Part shown: positions 24,733 to 32,237 of the stretch, piece after piece
Layout of the letters: every line of letters starts with the position of its first letter
How positions within the stretch are numbered: position 1 is the first letter of the stretch
From: Methanobacteriota archaeon
GTDB lineage: Archaea > Thermoplasmatota > Poseidoniia > Poseidoniales > Thalassarchaeaceae
Length of the DNA: 32,237 nt
Assembly (NCBI GenBank): GCA_002712285.1
Contig: PATC01000006.1
Coordinates: 1 to 32,237 of the forward strand
Direction of reading: 5' to 3'
Position numbers and translations under genes: made by a program
Notes under the pieces: generated by a model
The model's database searches: none
What the model was told of the DNA's origin: nothing
The model's input: only the letters and a program-made list of their open reading frames with translations

Positions 24733-27700
24733 GTGGCTCTCGATGAATCCCCTCAGGATCCTTTTGAGCCAATTGCAATTATCGGAGTCGGTGCAATTCT
24801 CCCTGATGCACCGGATGCAGAGGTATTCTGGCAGAATATAATCGACACCCATGTCTCAATCCGGGAAGTTCCTGAACATCGGTGGGTCGTTGCTGATCAT
24901 TGGGTTGAGGGGGGGCCAAAGAATGTCCCTGAAGGCAAGACTTACTCTAAGATTGGAGGATTTGTTGAAGATTTTGAATTCGACTGGCGTCGATGGCGCG
25001 TTCCACCTGGCTCATTGACTCAGATTGATCTTTCTCAACAATGGGCGGTAAGTGTCTCAGCAGCGGCTTTAGAGGATGCAGGGTATCTCGGAGAAGATCC
25101 ACGTTTTGAGTTACCGAAAGCGCGCACAGGAGTCATATTTGCCAATGCTTTAGGAGGAGAGAACCGAAATTTATCCAACCATCGAGTATGGGCTGATTCA
25201 TTCGCACGGAAGGCCGTTGAAGCGGGGATGCCTCTAGAGTCAGTTGATTCATTCAAGGAAGCGATTTCTGAGGGTACACCTCGTGTAGATGAGGACACAA
25301 TGCCAGGCGAACTTGCAAATGTAGTAGCAGGGCGAGTTGCAAATTTACTTGATTTACAGGGGCCGAATTATGCTACTGATGCTGCTTGCGCAAGCACCTT
25401 TGCAGCAATTCTTGACGCCTGCCGTCTGCTTCAAGCACGTCAGGTGGATTTGATGGTTGCAGGTGCGGCTGACCGGACTATGGATCCTGCAACATTCTCT
25501 AAGTTTAGTGCAATCGGTGCTTTGTCAGCAAGCCACTCAACACCATTCGATGCAGGTGCAAATGGGTTTGTGATGGGCGAGGGTGCGGGGGCATTCATAC
25601 TAAAGCGACTTGACGATGCAATCTCCGATGGAGACCGGGTATATGCTGTAATTCGTGGACTTGGTGGAAGTAGTGATGGTCGAGGTAAAGGAATCACAGC
25701 ACCGAGCACTCGTGGCCAAGTTCAGGCATTGGCTCGGACATACCAACAGGCAGGATACGGTCCTGAGACTGTAGAGATGATTGAAGCTCATGGCACATCT
25801 ACAATTGTCGGTGATGCCACTGAACTGAATTCCCTTACTGAGTTGTATGGGGATGGGGCAAAGACAGGCTCAGTTGGAGTTGGCTCAATTAAGAGTCAGA
25901 TAGGCCATCTGAAGGCCGCTGCCGGAGCAGCAGGTCTTCTCAAGGCGACTTTCGCTCTCCACCATAGGACACTGCCTCCATCTGCAGGGTTTGTGAATCC
26001 GAATACGAGTCTCGATTGGTCATCTATTCCATTCTTTGTTCCCACTGAAGCAAGAGATTGGCCTTCCCCAAAGAACCACCCACGTCGTGCCTCTATCAGT
26101 GCCTTTGGTTTCGGTGGAACGAACTTCCATTGTGCATTGGAGCAGTTTGATCCTGAATTTCATGCTAACCTTGCTGCTGAGTGGAGATTGAGGCGCGATG
26201 CATATCTGATGAAACCCTCAGCTGGTTTTTCTGATAATGTTCTTGCAAGTGTAATGAAGCGTTATGGAATTACGAATCGGGAGGAGTTCTTGTCCCATGC
26301 TTCAGCCTTTGATGCGGATGGCAATGATTACCTTACTCGTAAGGAACTCACGAAGGCAGCAGAATCCTTCGGTGAAGATACTGCAACGATGACATGGGAG
26401 GAGATTAAGGCCATTGAAGGTAGCTTCCTTCTATTGAACGCTGCCGACATCAAAGCAATGACGGCTCGACTTAGTGAGATAAGAAGCAGTATCTTCGATG
26501 GCAGCCCAACCTTCGATGATTCTCCTCAGGGGCGCCGTCTTTCAGCGGTATTACCTAAGATTTCGACAGAATATGTTGCAGAAGGCATCCGAGTTGGCCT
26601 TGTTGCTGATTCTTGGGCGATTTTAGAGAAGCGATTAACCATGCTCGAATCTTCGCTTGAAGATCGTTCAAAGTGGGATTTCCTTGCTAAGCAGTTCATC
26701 TTCGTCTCAGATGCCCCTCCGCTTACAGATAACCAACGTCTTGCACACATGTATCCTGGTCAAGGGAGCCAATATGTCGGAATGACACACGATCTCTCGA
26801 TGCGGTATGGCATCATCGGGAGTACTTGGAAGGAAGCCGATGAAGTGATGAAGGACATCATCGGAGAGCCTCTTTCTGATTTCGTGTTAAGGACTGGACT
26901 GAGTAAACAAGAGATTGAAGTCGCTGAGGAGAAACTCAAGCAAACAGAATATACTCAGCCTGCAATGCTGACAGCAGATCTTGCGATGGAGCGTTTACTC
27001 AATCAGAATGGTATCCATCCAGATATGGTTGCTGGACATAGTCTAGGCGAGTATGCAGCATTGATGGTGTCAGGAATTCTTCGATTCGAAGACGCACTCA
27101 GAGCCGCGGCAGCACGTGGTACAGAGATGGGTAGTGTAGAAGTTCCAGACAAGGGTATCATGGCATCGATTACTGCTCCCTTTGAGGTTATAGAAACTGT
27201 TCTCAATTCTGTTGATGGATATGTCATCGCGGCGAATAAGAACTCTCCAACGATGACTGTAATCGCCGGTGAAACTGAGCCGATGCGTGAGGCAATGCGC
27301 CTTTTCGAAGAGAGGGGTGCAACGGTTGTTCAACTCCAAACCAGTCACGCATTCCACAGTCGTATCGTCGCTCCGGCTAACGAACCACTTCGCCGTTTCC
27401 TTGAAGATCTGGAAATTTCTCTTCCTTCAATTCCAATCTCGGCTAACGTAGATGGTACTTTCTATCCTAATGAGGCTCAACCAGGCCAAGATGCTAAGGC
27501 AGCAATCCTAGAGAAGCTTGCACCTCAGATGTCTTCTGCAGTAGAATGGACATCTCAGATTCGTTCTATGCATGAGGCTGGTGCTCGTATCTATCTCGAG
27601 GTTGGTCCGAAGCGCGCTCTTGCCTTATTTGCTAGTCAGATTATTGACGACAAGGAGAGTATAGTAAACATCACCAACCATCCTAAGGCTGGTGGAATTA

Positions 27701-30700
27701 CATCCTTCTTTGGTGCCCTTGCCATGCTGGCTGTAGCGGGGCGCGTCCCAGAAATTCATGACTTGCATTCGTCGATTCACACTCCTGAGTTCCAAGCCGG
27801 ACCAAAGGTTGCGGACGGTTCGCAAGTTCGTTACGCCTCTTCTGCTGAACTTGAAGCACTTCGTCTTCGGGCTCGGCCTCTGCCTCAAAGTGGAACTACT
27901 ATGGTTCCAGATACAACAACTGTATCGAAGCCTTCAGTTTCCTCAACTTCTTCTGGAGTATTTGAGGACGAATTCCAAGCCCAGAGAAGAGTAGCATCAT
28001 CAATTAGCCAAATCGTTGCAAAACATGTATCCTATCCAGAAGGTGTTCTTGTTGGGCAGGTGTCTTTTGATGAGATTGGATTGACACCACAGGCTCTCAA
28101 CATGATTGCTGAAGAGGTTCGCCAAATTCATCAGGTGTCTGAAGCAGATTCTACGACATTTAGTACAATCCAAGAATTGGTGGATTGGGTTGTTGTTCAA
28201 CCGATTCTTCGTCCTGTTGATAGTGGTTCAAAAATCGCATCATCTGGGCAAGAGGTAGTTCAACGAATCAATCCAGTTGTGTCAGGAGTATCGCTTGGTT
28301 TGCCCGGTCTTGACGAGGTTTTTGACCAAGGCGGATGGGACGCAATATTACGTGGCCAGAATTTGATTTCTGAACTTTCACCAGAGATGAAGCAACGTCT
28401 GTTGGACAAGCGCATAGTTCGTTTAGTGAAGGAGGAAGATGGTACAGCGAATTTGGTACCTGCTGATTCAATTGATACAATTCCCCAATTAGCCGGTCGA
28501 GGCGGTCGCTTCGATCTTGCCGAGCAGTATGGTATCGATCCACATCTAGTTGATGCATTCGATATCGCAACCTCTCTTGCATTTGCAGCCGGACTTGAAG
28601 CTCTTGCAGATGCTGGCTTGCCTCTGATGCCTGTGGAGCAGGTTAACGGAGTCGGAAAGCGAATGATTCGACGTTGGTCTCTACCAGATGTGGAACGAGA
28701 TAGAACTGGAGTGATATTTGCATCTGTCTTCCCAGGATTACAGAAGGCAATCGAACATGCTCTGAACAATGGACAAGTCGAAGGAGATCATTTCGATCGC
28801 AAGTATCTCCTCCAAGTTCTTTCAATGGGGCATAGCCAGTTTGCTAATTGGATAGGTGCTCGAGGCCCTAATCTTGCGATTAACAATGCCTGCGCTTCAA
28901 CTCCTGCAGCCTTTGCTATCGCAGAGGATTGGATGGCAACCGGTCGATGTGATCGAGTCATTGTTGTCAGTGGTGATGATTCAACAAGTGATGTTTTGAT
29001 GCCCTGGATTGGTGCAGGATTTGCTGCAGCCGGTGCCCATGCCATGGGGTCGGAGGTGAGTGAGGTCGCTCTACCATTTGATGCGAGACGACATGGCATG
29101 CTTCTGGGAATGGGTGGAGCCGCCTTTGTAATCGAGAGACCTGAAGATTCCCTTGAACGAGGCGTTACTCCATACGTCGAGGTTCTTGGGGCAGAGATTG
29201 CTAACAGCGCATATCACCCTACTCGACTTGACACAGATCATGCAGCTATGGTCATGGAACGTTTTGTCGCTAGGATGGAAGTAAAGCATGGATTACGTCG
29301 TGCAGATCTTGTAGATGACATGACTTTCATGTCGCATGAACCATACACGCCTCCACGTGGCGGTTCTGCTTCTGCAGAGGTTGCTTCCCTACGTTCTGTA
29401 TTTGGTGATGGAGCCTCTCGAATCTTAATCACGAACGGCAAGGGCTACACAGGACACCCAATGGGTGTTGGCTTAGAAGATGCAATTGTGATTCGTGGTC
29501 TAGCTGCAGGTCGTCTTCCTCCGATTGCTAATTTCCGTGATGTAGACCCTACTTTGGGAGAACTCAATCTATGCATGGGTGGTGAGCATGATGTTCGATA
29601 CGCCTTGAGACATGGGGCCGGATTTGGTAGCCAGATTGCGCTTACCTTCCTACGAAGAGTTGCGGATTCAGATACCGCTCGATTTACTCCAGGCAAGATT
29701 GACACGTGGATTAAGACACATTCAGGCGCTTCTGAGATTCATCTTCGTCTCCTCGATCGCAAACTTGTCGCCTATCTTGACCCGGATGAGAATCTCATTG
29801 GAGGTGTTCAAGGAACTGCTCCAATTCTTGAAGCATCAGATAGAACGATTTCCCCTGCCTCATCATCGGCCCCCGCCTCTTCTGATTCTGTTGAAGATCC
29901 ATCTGAATCAGTGTCCATTCAAGTCGTTGAAGAGGAAATATCTGTATCATCGGTGCCCACTCCCGTATCGGTTCAATCAGCCTCAAACGAAGATATCCAA
30001 ATGGGTGTTCTTTCCGTGGTCGCAGAAGCGACGGGATACCCATCAGAGTTCCTTGAAATGGATGCAGATATGGAGGGTGAACTCGGAATTGATTCGATTA
30101 AGCAGGCAGAGATTATGGCGGAACTTCGCGAAATGTTCTCTCTCCCTGTAGACGATTCTTTCCAACTACGTGAGCATCCTACATTGGGTCATGTAATCAA
30201 TTATATTGCATCTTTCAACAGCATATCTACAATAGAATCTGAGTCAGTACTGATAGATTCTGAAGCCTCTACTAACGAGGAGATGATTTCATCTTCAGAT
30301 AATTCGATGTCTCAAGAGCAAGAATACGAGGAGAAGAGCAACCCTCCTCAGATTCCAGTTTCTACAGATGCTGTAGATGATGAGGTCATCCAAGTTGTGG
30401 TTGATCACACTGGATACCCTGCCGAGTTCCTTGAGATGGATGCAGACATGGAGGGTGAACTCGGCATTGATTCAATCAAACAAGCCGAGATTATGGCTGA
30501 TCTTCGCTCAAAGTTTGGCTTGGCTGTGGATGAGTCTTTCCAATTACGTGACCATCCTACTCTTGGTCATGTGATTCAGTACATTCGTTCTGAGATTGAA
30601 GGTGGCGATCTTACGGCTCCAATATTGGATTCTACACCTGTAATTGAATCTCCATCTGTAGTTGATGAACCTGAAAAAGTAGAACTCGAAGAGACAGTTT

Positions 30701-32237
30701 CTGAATCAAATCCAATTAAGAATCCAGTCGAATCCCGTCGCTTCCAAGTTGAAGTTGAACCATGTTCTTGGGGGGATCATGCCCCGATTGATCTAGTAGG
30801 GCGCTCTCTTATCGTAACTGACGACGCTTGGGGTATCGCAGGGACACTTTGCTCATTATTGGAAGACCGAGGGATAGAAGCGGTTCGAGTATTCTTTGAT
30901 GCAAGTGTATCTTCTGGCCCAATTCGAGAACGTGATGGAGAGGTGGATATACTCCGAGTAGACCCCTCTAATGCCGATCAATTGCTTGAAGTTGCACGTA
31001 TCGTTCAGGAGATTGCACCGCCTGCAGGTGTAGTACATCTTGCACCTGTACGTCTTGCTGGCGTACCTTGGGAGGATGTAACCACAACCGCTCATCTTGA
31101 TCAATCAATTTCCGGATTGTTCAGTATTCTGAAAGGGTTAGATGAAGATCTCCGGGAGGCAAAAAGCGGTCTTGTGGCATCTGTTTCTGCCCTCGATGGC
31201 CGTCACGGGATTGGAGGTGATCGCTTCAATTCAATTGCAGCTGGTGCCCATGGTGGAATCAAGAGTTATGGGCGCGAACGTCCACATCTTAGGTCGCGAG
31301 CAGTCGACCTTGATCCAGGATTATTGGAGGAGCCCGATACTCTCGCTGAAATGCTCCTAAGCGAACTTCTCGAACAAAGAGGACCACGGGAAGTTGCAGT
31401 TGAACGAGATGGAACAAGATATCGGCTGAGCCTCTACGAAGAGGCACTGGAAGTAGAATCTACTCCTCTCCTAGATGACGATGTTTGGGTTGTCTCAGGT
31501 GGTGCTGCAGGAGTAACTGCGCGTAGTATCATTGAAGTTGCACGTCGTTCGCAGGGCGTTGGTGCACGTTTCATTCTACTTGGAAGGTCTCCATTGGATC
31601 CTGATCAGGAACGATTCCTCGATCTAGGAGAGGAAGAGATGGAAGCGGAGCGTATGGCTTTGCGTGAGAAGATGATTGAGGAGAGTGAAGATGGTCATGT
31701 ATCCCTCAAGCAATGGAATGATGCTTGGAATCGTTGGTTACGTGGCCTTGAGATTCATAGTACGATCAAAAATATCGGGGAAACAGGGAATCGGGCAAAT
31801 TACGTAAGTATAGATGTTACAGATCGTGAATCTACTCATTCGACTCTCCTTGGTGTAAGTGAAGAATGGGGGCCAGTTACAGGAATTGTACATGGTGCAG
31901 GGATTGAGGATTCGACACCATTCGAACGTAAAGATCCGGATGTCTTCCAGAGAGTCCTAAAAGTGAAAGTTCAGGGTTGGCGTAACCTTACTTCCGCCCT
32001 AGAGCATGATCTTCCGAACATGCGCTTCCTTTCAGTATTCACTAGCATTGCTGGACGTCAAGGTAATGCTATGCAATTCGGTTATTGTGCCGCCAATCAA
32101 GTACTCGATGTAGAAATGGCACGAATCGCTGCACATAGTGAAGCCCCTAGAGCAGTTGCAATTGCTTGGGCACCTTGGGCTGATGTTGGGATGGCGACAA
32201 GAGGTTCGCTTGAATCCATATTCGAGCAAGCTGGTAT
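24733..32237 (+). CDS. Type I PUFA-synthase/PKS-like megasynthase, incomplete at right edge (>2501 aa)
   Basis: One uninterrupted frame to the window end. Domains: KS1, residues 12-440 (DAACAST with C219, EAHGTST with H353, GHLKAAAG with H392); linker with an EF-hand loop at 527-538; AT, about 670-1010 (GQGSQ, GHSLGEY with S770, HAFH 872-875, the malonyl-type motif); degenerate ACP, about 1077-1160; KS2, about 1185-1650 (NNACAST with C1387, SHEPYTPP with H1535, K1570, GH with H1575); ACP1 (S1788) and ACP2 (S1914), both GIDSIKQ; KR from about 2000 (GGAAGVT near 2256, S2438, Y2451, N2455), of PfaA type. No dehydratase or enoyl reductase domain is seen; the product would be a beta-hydroxyacyl chain unless partners act. 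It starts at GTG 24733, with Shine-Dalgarno GAGGTGA (24723-24729) that overlaps the fabI stop. An ATG at 24731 is out of frame. Closest relatives are probably PfaA-like synthases; this is inferred from domains. Confidence 0.93.
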   Translation, partial: MALDESPQDPFEPIAIIGVGAILPDAPDAEVFWQNIIDTHVSIREVPEHRWVVADHWVEGGPKNVPEGKTYSKIGGFVEDFEFDWRRWRVPPGSLTQIDLSQQWAVSVSAAALEDAGYLGEDPRFELPKARTGVIFANALGGENRNLSNHRVWADSFARKAVEAGMPLESVDSFKEAISEGTPRVDEDTMPGELANVVAGRVANLLDLQGPNYATDAACASTFAAILDACRLLQARQVDLMVAGAADRTMDPATFSKFSAIGALSASHSTPFDAGANGFVMGEGAGAFILKRLDDAISDGDRVYAVIRGLGGSSDGRGKGITAPSTRGQVQALARTYQQAGYGPETVEMIEAHGTSTIVGDATELNSLTELYGDGAKTGSVGVGSIKSQIGHLKAAAGAAGLLKATFALHHRTLPPSAGFVNPNTSLDWSSIPFFVPTEARDWPSPKNHPRRASISAFGFGGTNFHCALEQFDPEFHANLAAEWRLRRDAYLMKPSAGFSDNVLASVMKRYGITNREEFLSHASAFDADGNDYLTRKELTKAAESFGEDTATMTWEEIKAIEGSFLLLNAADIKAMTARLSEIRSSIFDGSPTFDDSPQGRRLSAVLPKISTEYVAEGIRVGLVADSWAILEKRLTMLESSLEDRSKWDFLAKQFIFVSDAPPLTDNQRLAHMYPGQGSQYVGMTHDLSMRYGIIGSTWKEADEVMKDIIGEPLSDFVLRTGLSKQEIEVAEEKLKQTEYTQPAMLTADLAMERLLNQNGIHPDMVAGHSLGEYAALMVSGILRFEDALRAAAARGTEMGSVEVPDKGIMASITAPFEVIETVLNSVDGYVIAANKNSPTMTVIAGETEPMREAMRLFEERGATVVQLQTSHAFHSRIVAPANEPLRRFLEDLEISLPSIPISANVDGTFYPNEAQPGQDAKAAILEKLAPQMSSAVEWTSQIRSMHEAGARIYLEVGPKRALALFASQIIDDKESIVNITNHPKAGGITSFFGALAMLAVAGRVPEIHDLHSSIHTPEFQAGPKVADGSQVRYASSAELEALRLRARPLPQSGTTMVPDTTTVSKPSVSSTSSGVFEDEFQAQRRVASSISQIVAKHVSYPEGVLVGQVSFDEIGLTPQALNMIAEEVRQIHQVSEADSTTFSTIQELVDWVVVQPILRPVDSGSKIASSGQEVVQRINPVVSGVSLGLPGLDEVFDQGGWDAILRGQNLISELSPEMKQRLLDKRIVRLVKEEDGTANLVPADSIDTIPQLAGRGGRFDLAEQYGIDPHLVDAFDIATSLAFAAGLEALADAGLPLMPVEQVNGVGKRMIRRWSLPDVERDRTGVIFASVFPGLQKAIEHALNNGQVEGDHFDRKYLLQVLSMGHSQFANWIGARGPNLAINNACASTPAAFAIAEDWMATGRCDRVIVVSGDDSTSDVLMPWIGAGFAAAGAHAMGSEVSEVALPFDARRHGMLLGMGGAAFVIERPEDSLERGVTPYVEVLGAEIANSAYHPTRLDTDHAAMVMERFVARMEVKHGLRRADLVDDMTFMSHEPYTPPRGGSASAEVASLRSVFGDGASRILITNGKGYTGHPMGVGLEDAIVIRGLAAGRLPPIANFRDVDPTLGELNLCMGGEHDVRYALRHGAGFGSQIALTFLRRVADSDTARFTPGKIDTWIKTHSGASEIHLRLLDRKLVAYLDPDENLIGGVQGTAPILEASDRTISPASSSAPASSDSVEDPSESVSIQVVEEEISVSSVPTPVSVQSASNEDIQMGVLSVVAEATGYPSEFLEMDADMEGELGIDSIKQAEIMAELREMFSLPVDDSFQLREHPTLGHVINYIASFNSISTIESESVLIDSEASTNEEMISSSDNSMSQEQEYEEKSNPPQIPVSTDAVDDEVIQVVVDHTGYPAEFLEMDADMEGELGIDSIKQAEIMADLRSKFGLAVDESFQLRDHPTLGHVIQYIRSEIEGGDLTAPILDSTPVIESPSVVDEPEKVELEETVSESNPIKNPVESRRFQVEVEPCSWGDHAPIDLVGRSLIVTDDAWGIAGTLCSLLEDRGIEAVRVFFDASVSSGPIRERDGEVDILRVDPSNADQLLEVARIVQEIAPPAGVVHLAPVRLAGVPWEDVTTTAHLDQSISGLFSILKGLDEDLREAKSGLVASVSALDGRHGIGGDRFNSIAAGAHGGIKSYGRERPHLRSRAVDLDPGLLEEPDTLAEMLLSELLEQRGPREVAVERDGTRYRLSLYEEALEVESTPLLDDDVWVVSGGAAGVTARSIIEVARRSQGVGARFILLGRSPLDPDQERFLDLGEEEMEAERMALREKMIEESEDGHVSLKQWNDAWNRWLRGLEIHSTIKNIGETGNRANYVSIDVTDRESTHSTLLGVSEEWGPVTGIVHGAGIEDSTPFERKDPDVFQRVLKVKVQGWRNLTSALEHDLPNMRFLSVFTSIAGRQGNAMQFGYCAANQVLDVEMARIAAHSEAPRAVAIAWAPWADVGMATRGSLESIFEQAG
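26311..26346 (+). other. EF-hand calcium-binding loop in KS1-AT linker
   Basis: Residues 527-538 (DADGNDYLTRKE) fit the 12-residue EF-hand loop: Asp at 1 and 3, Asn at 5, hydrophobic Leu at 8 and Glu at 12. Position 6, normally Gly, is Asp. The flanks are amphipathic helices (EEFLSHASAF before, LTKAAESFGED after), so the whole unit is a helix-loop-helix. It lies inside the megasynthase between KS1 and AT. Confidence 0.65.
27961..28210 (+). other. Degenerate acyl-carrier domain without the phosphopantetheine serine
   Basis: This segment keeps the ACP pattern (ISQIVAKHVSYPEGVL, then FDEIGLTPQALNMIAEEVRQ and TFSTIQELVDWV), aligning with the active ACPs downstream. Where those have GIDSI, it has GLTPQ, with Pro1119 in place of the attachment serine. 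It cannot carry phosphopantetheine if aligned correctly and may be a structural spacer between AT and KS2. Confidence 0.6.
30031..30207 (+). repeat. ACP tandem repeat, copy 1
   Basis: This 59-codon unit begins TGYPSEFLEMDADMEGELGI and contains S1788. It is repeated in frame 378 nt downstream with 50 of 59 residues identical. High nucleotide similarity, for example ATGGATGCAGA and ATGGAGGGTGAACTCGG shared exactly, points to recent duplication or gene conversion. A Ser/Glu-rich linker separates the copies. Confidence 0.9.
30409..30585 (+). repeat. ACP tandem repeat, copy 2
   Basis: The second copy of the acyl-carrier unit, with attachment serine S1914 in GIDSIKQ. Nine of 59 residues differ from copy 1, mostly conservative and clustered after the serine helix. 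Tandem ACPs raise output in PUFA synthases; that parallel is family knowledge. Confidence 0.9.

Noticed and set aside
28260-28769. 169-aa minus-strand frame
   Set aside because: Antisense to KS2 of the megasynthase, which is an intact conserved frame.
29612-30151. 179-aa plus-strand frame
   Set aside because: Out-of-frame reading of the KS2-ACP1 part of the megasynthase; Leu/Arg/Pro-rich shadow.
1-32237. CRISPR array, insertion sequence, integrase or phage genes
   Set aside because: No spaced direct repeats of array type, no transposase or integrase motifs, and no terminal inverted repeats with target duplications were seen.

Overview
The window looks archaeal, most likely a planktonic Thermoplasmatota of the Marine Group II (Poseidoniales) type. 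Evidence: an Orc1/Cdc6 initiator, an archaeal phosphopantetheine adenylyltransferase joined to the archaeal GTP-dependent dephospho-CoA kinase (DUF359) domain, an EF-1A-like protein, a TBP-like protein, compact coding with moderate GC, and a giant secreted beta-rich protein with one C-terminal membrane anchor. The lineage is inferred from gene content only. Several genes (FabI, biotin carboxylase, the megasynthase) are of bacterial type.

Layout. 1-3081: a small wHTH protein (-), a regulatory intergenic region and an 846-aa wHTH-headed protein (+). 3090-3410: a GC-rich, non-coding-looking block with many complementary arms whose two ends pair, a candidate structured RNA. 3420-5407: PPAT-DPCK fusion and a GT2 glycosyltransferase (+). 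5408-8185 (-): a membrane protein, Orc1/Cdc6 with a possible origin upstream, and an RNase Z-like metallo-hydrolase. 8290-12457 (+): diflavin reductase, biotin carboxylase, PfkB kinase. 12458-15662 (-): a two-TM unknown protein, a P-loop-less EF-1A-like protein and a hotdog acyl-CoA thioesterase. 15826-24723 (+): giant surface protein, unknown protein, TBP-like protein, TIM-barrel hydrolase and FabI enoyl-ACP reductase. 24733 to the right edge: an incomplete type I megasynthase (more than 2501 codons).

The most striking content is the FabI-megasynthase operon. The megasynthase reads KS1 - EF-hand linker - malonyl-type AT - degenerate ACP - a second, divergent KS - two near-identical ACPs - PfaA-like KR, and continues beyond the window. 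It resembles polyunsaturated fatty acid / polyketide synthases, but has an extra internal KS, an EF-hand and a FabI-type enoyl reductase supplied in trans. Nearby genes could feed the same chemistry: biotin carboxylase (towards malonyl-CoA), CoA synthesis (phosphopantetheine), thioesterase (acyl release) and diflavin reductase (electrons for redox steps). That coupling is inference from proximity. The operon link between FabI and the megasynthase is supported directly by a 9-nt gap with a strong Shine-Dalgarno that overlaps the fabI stop codon.
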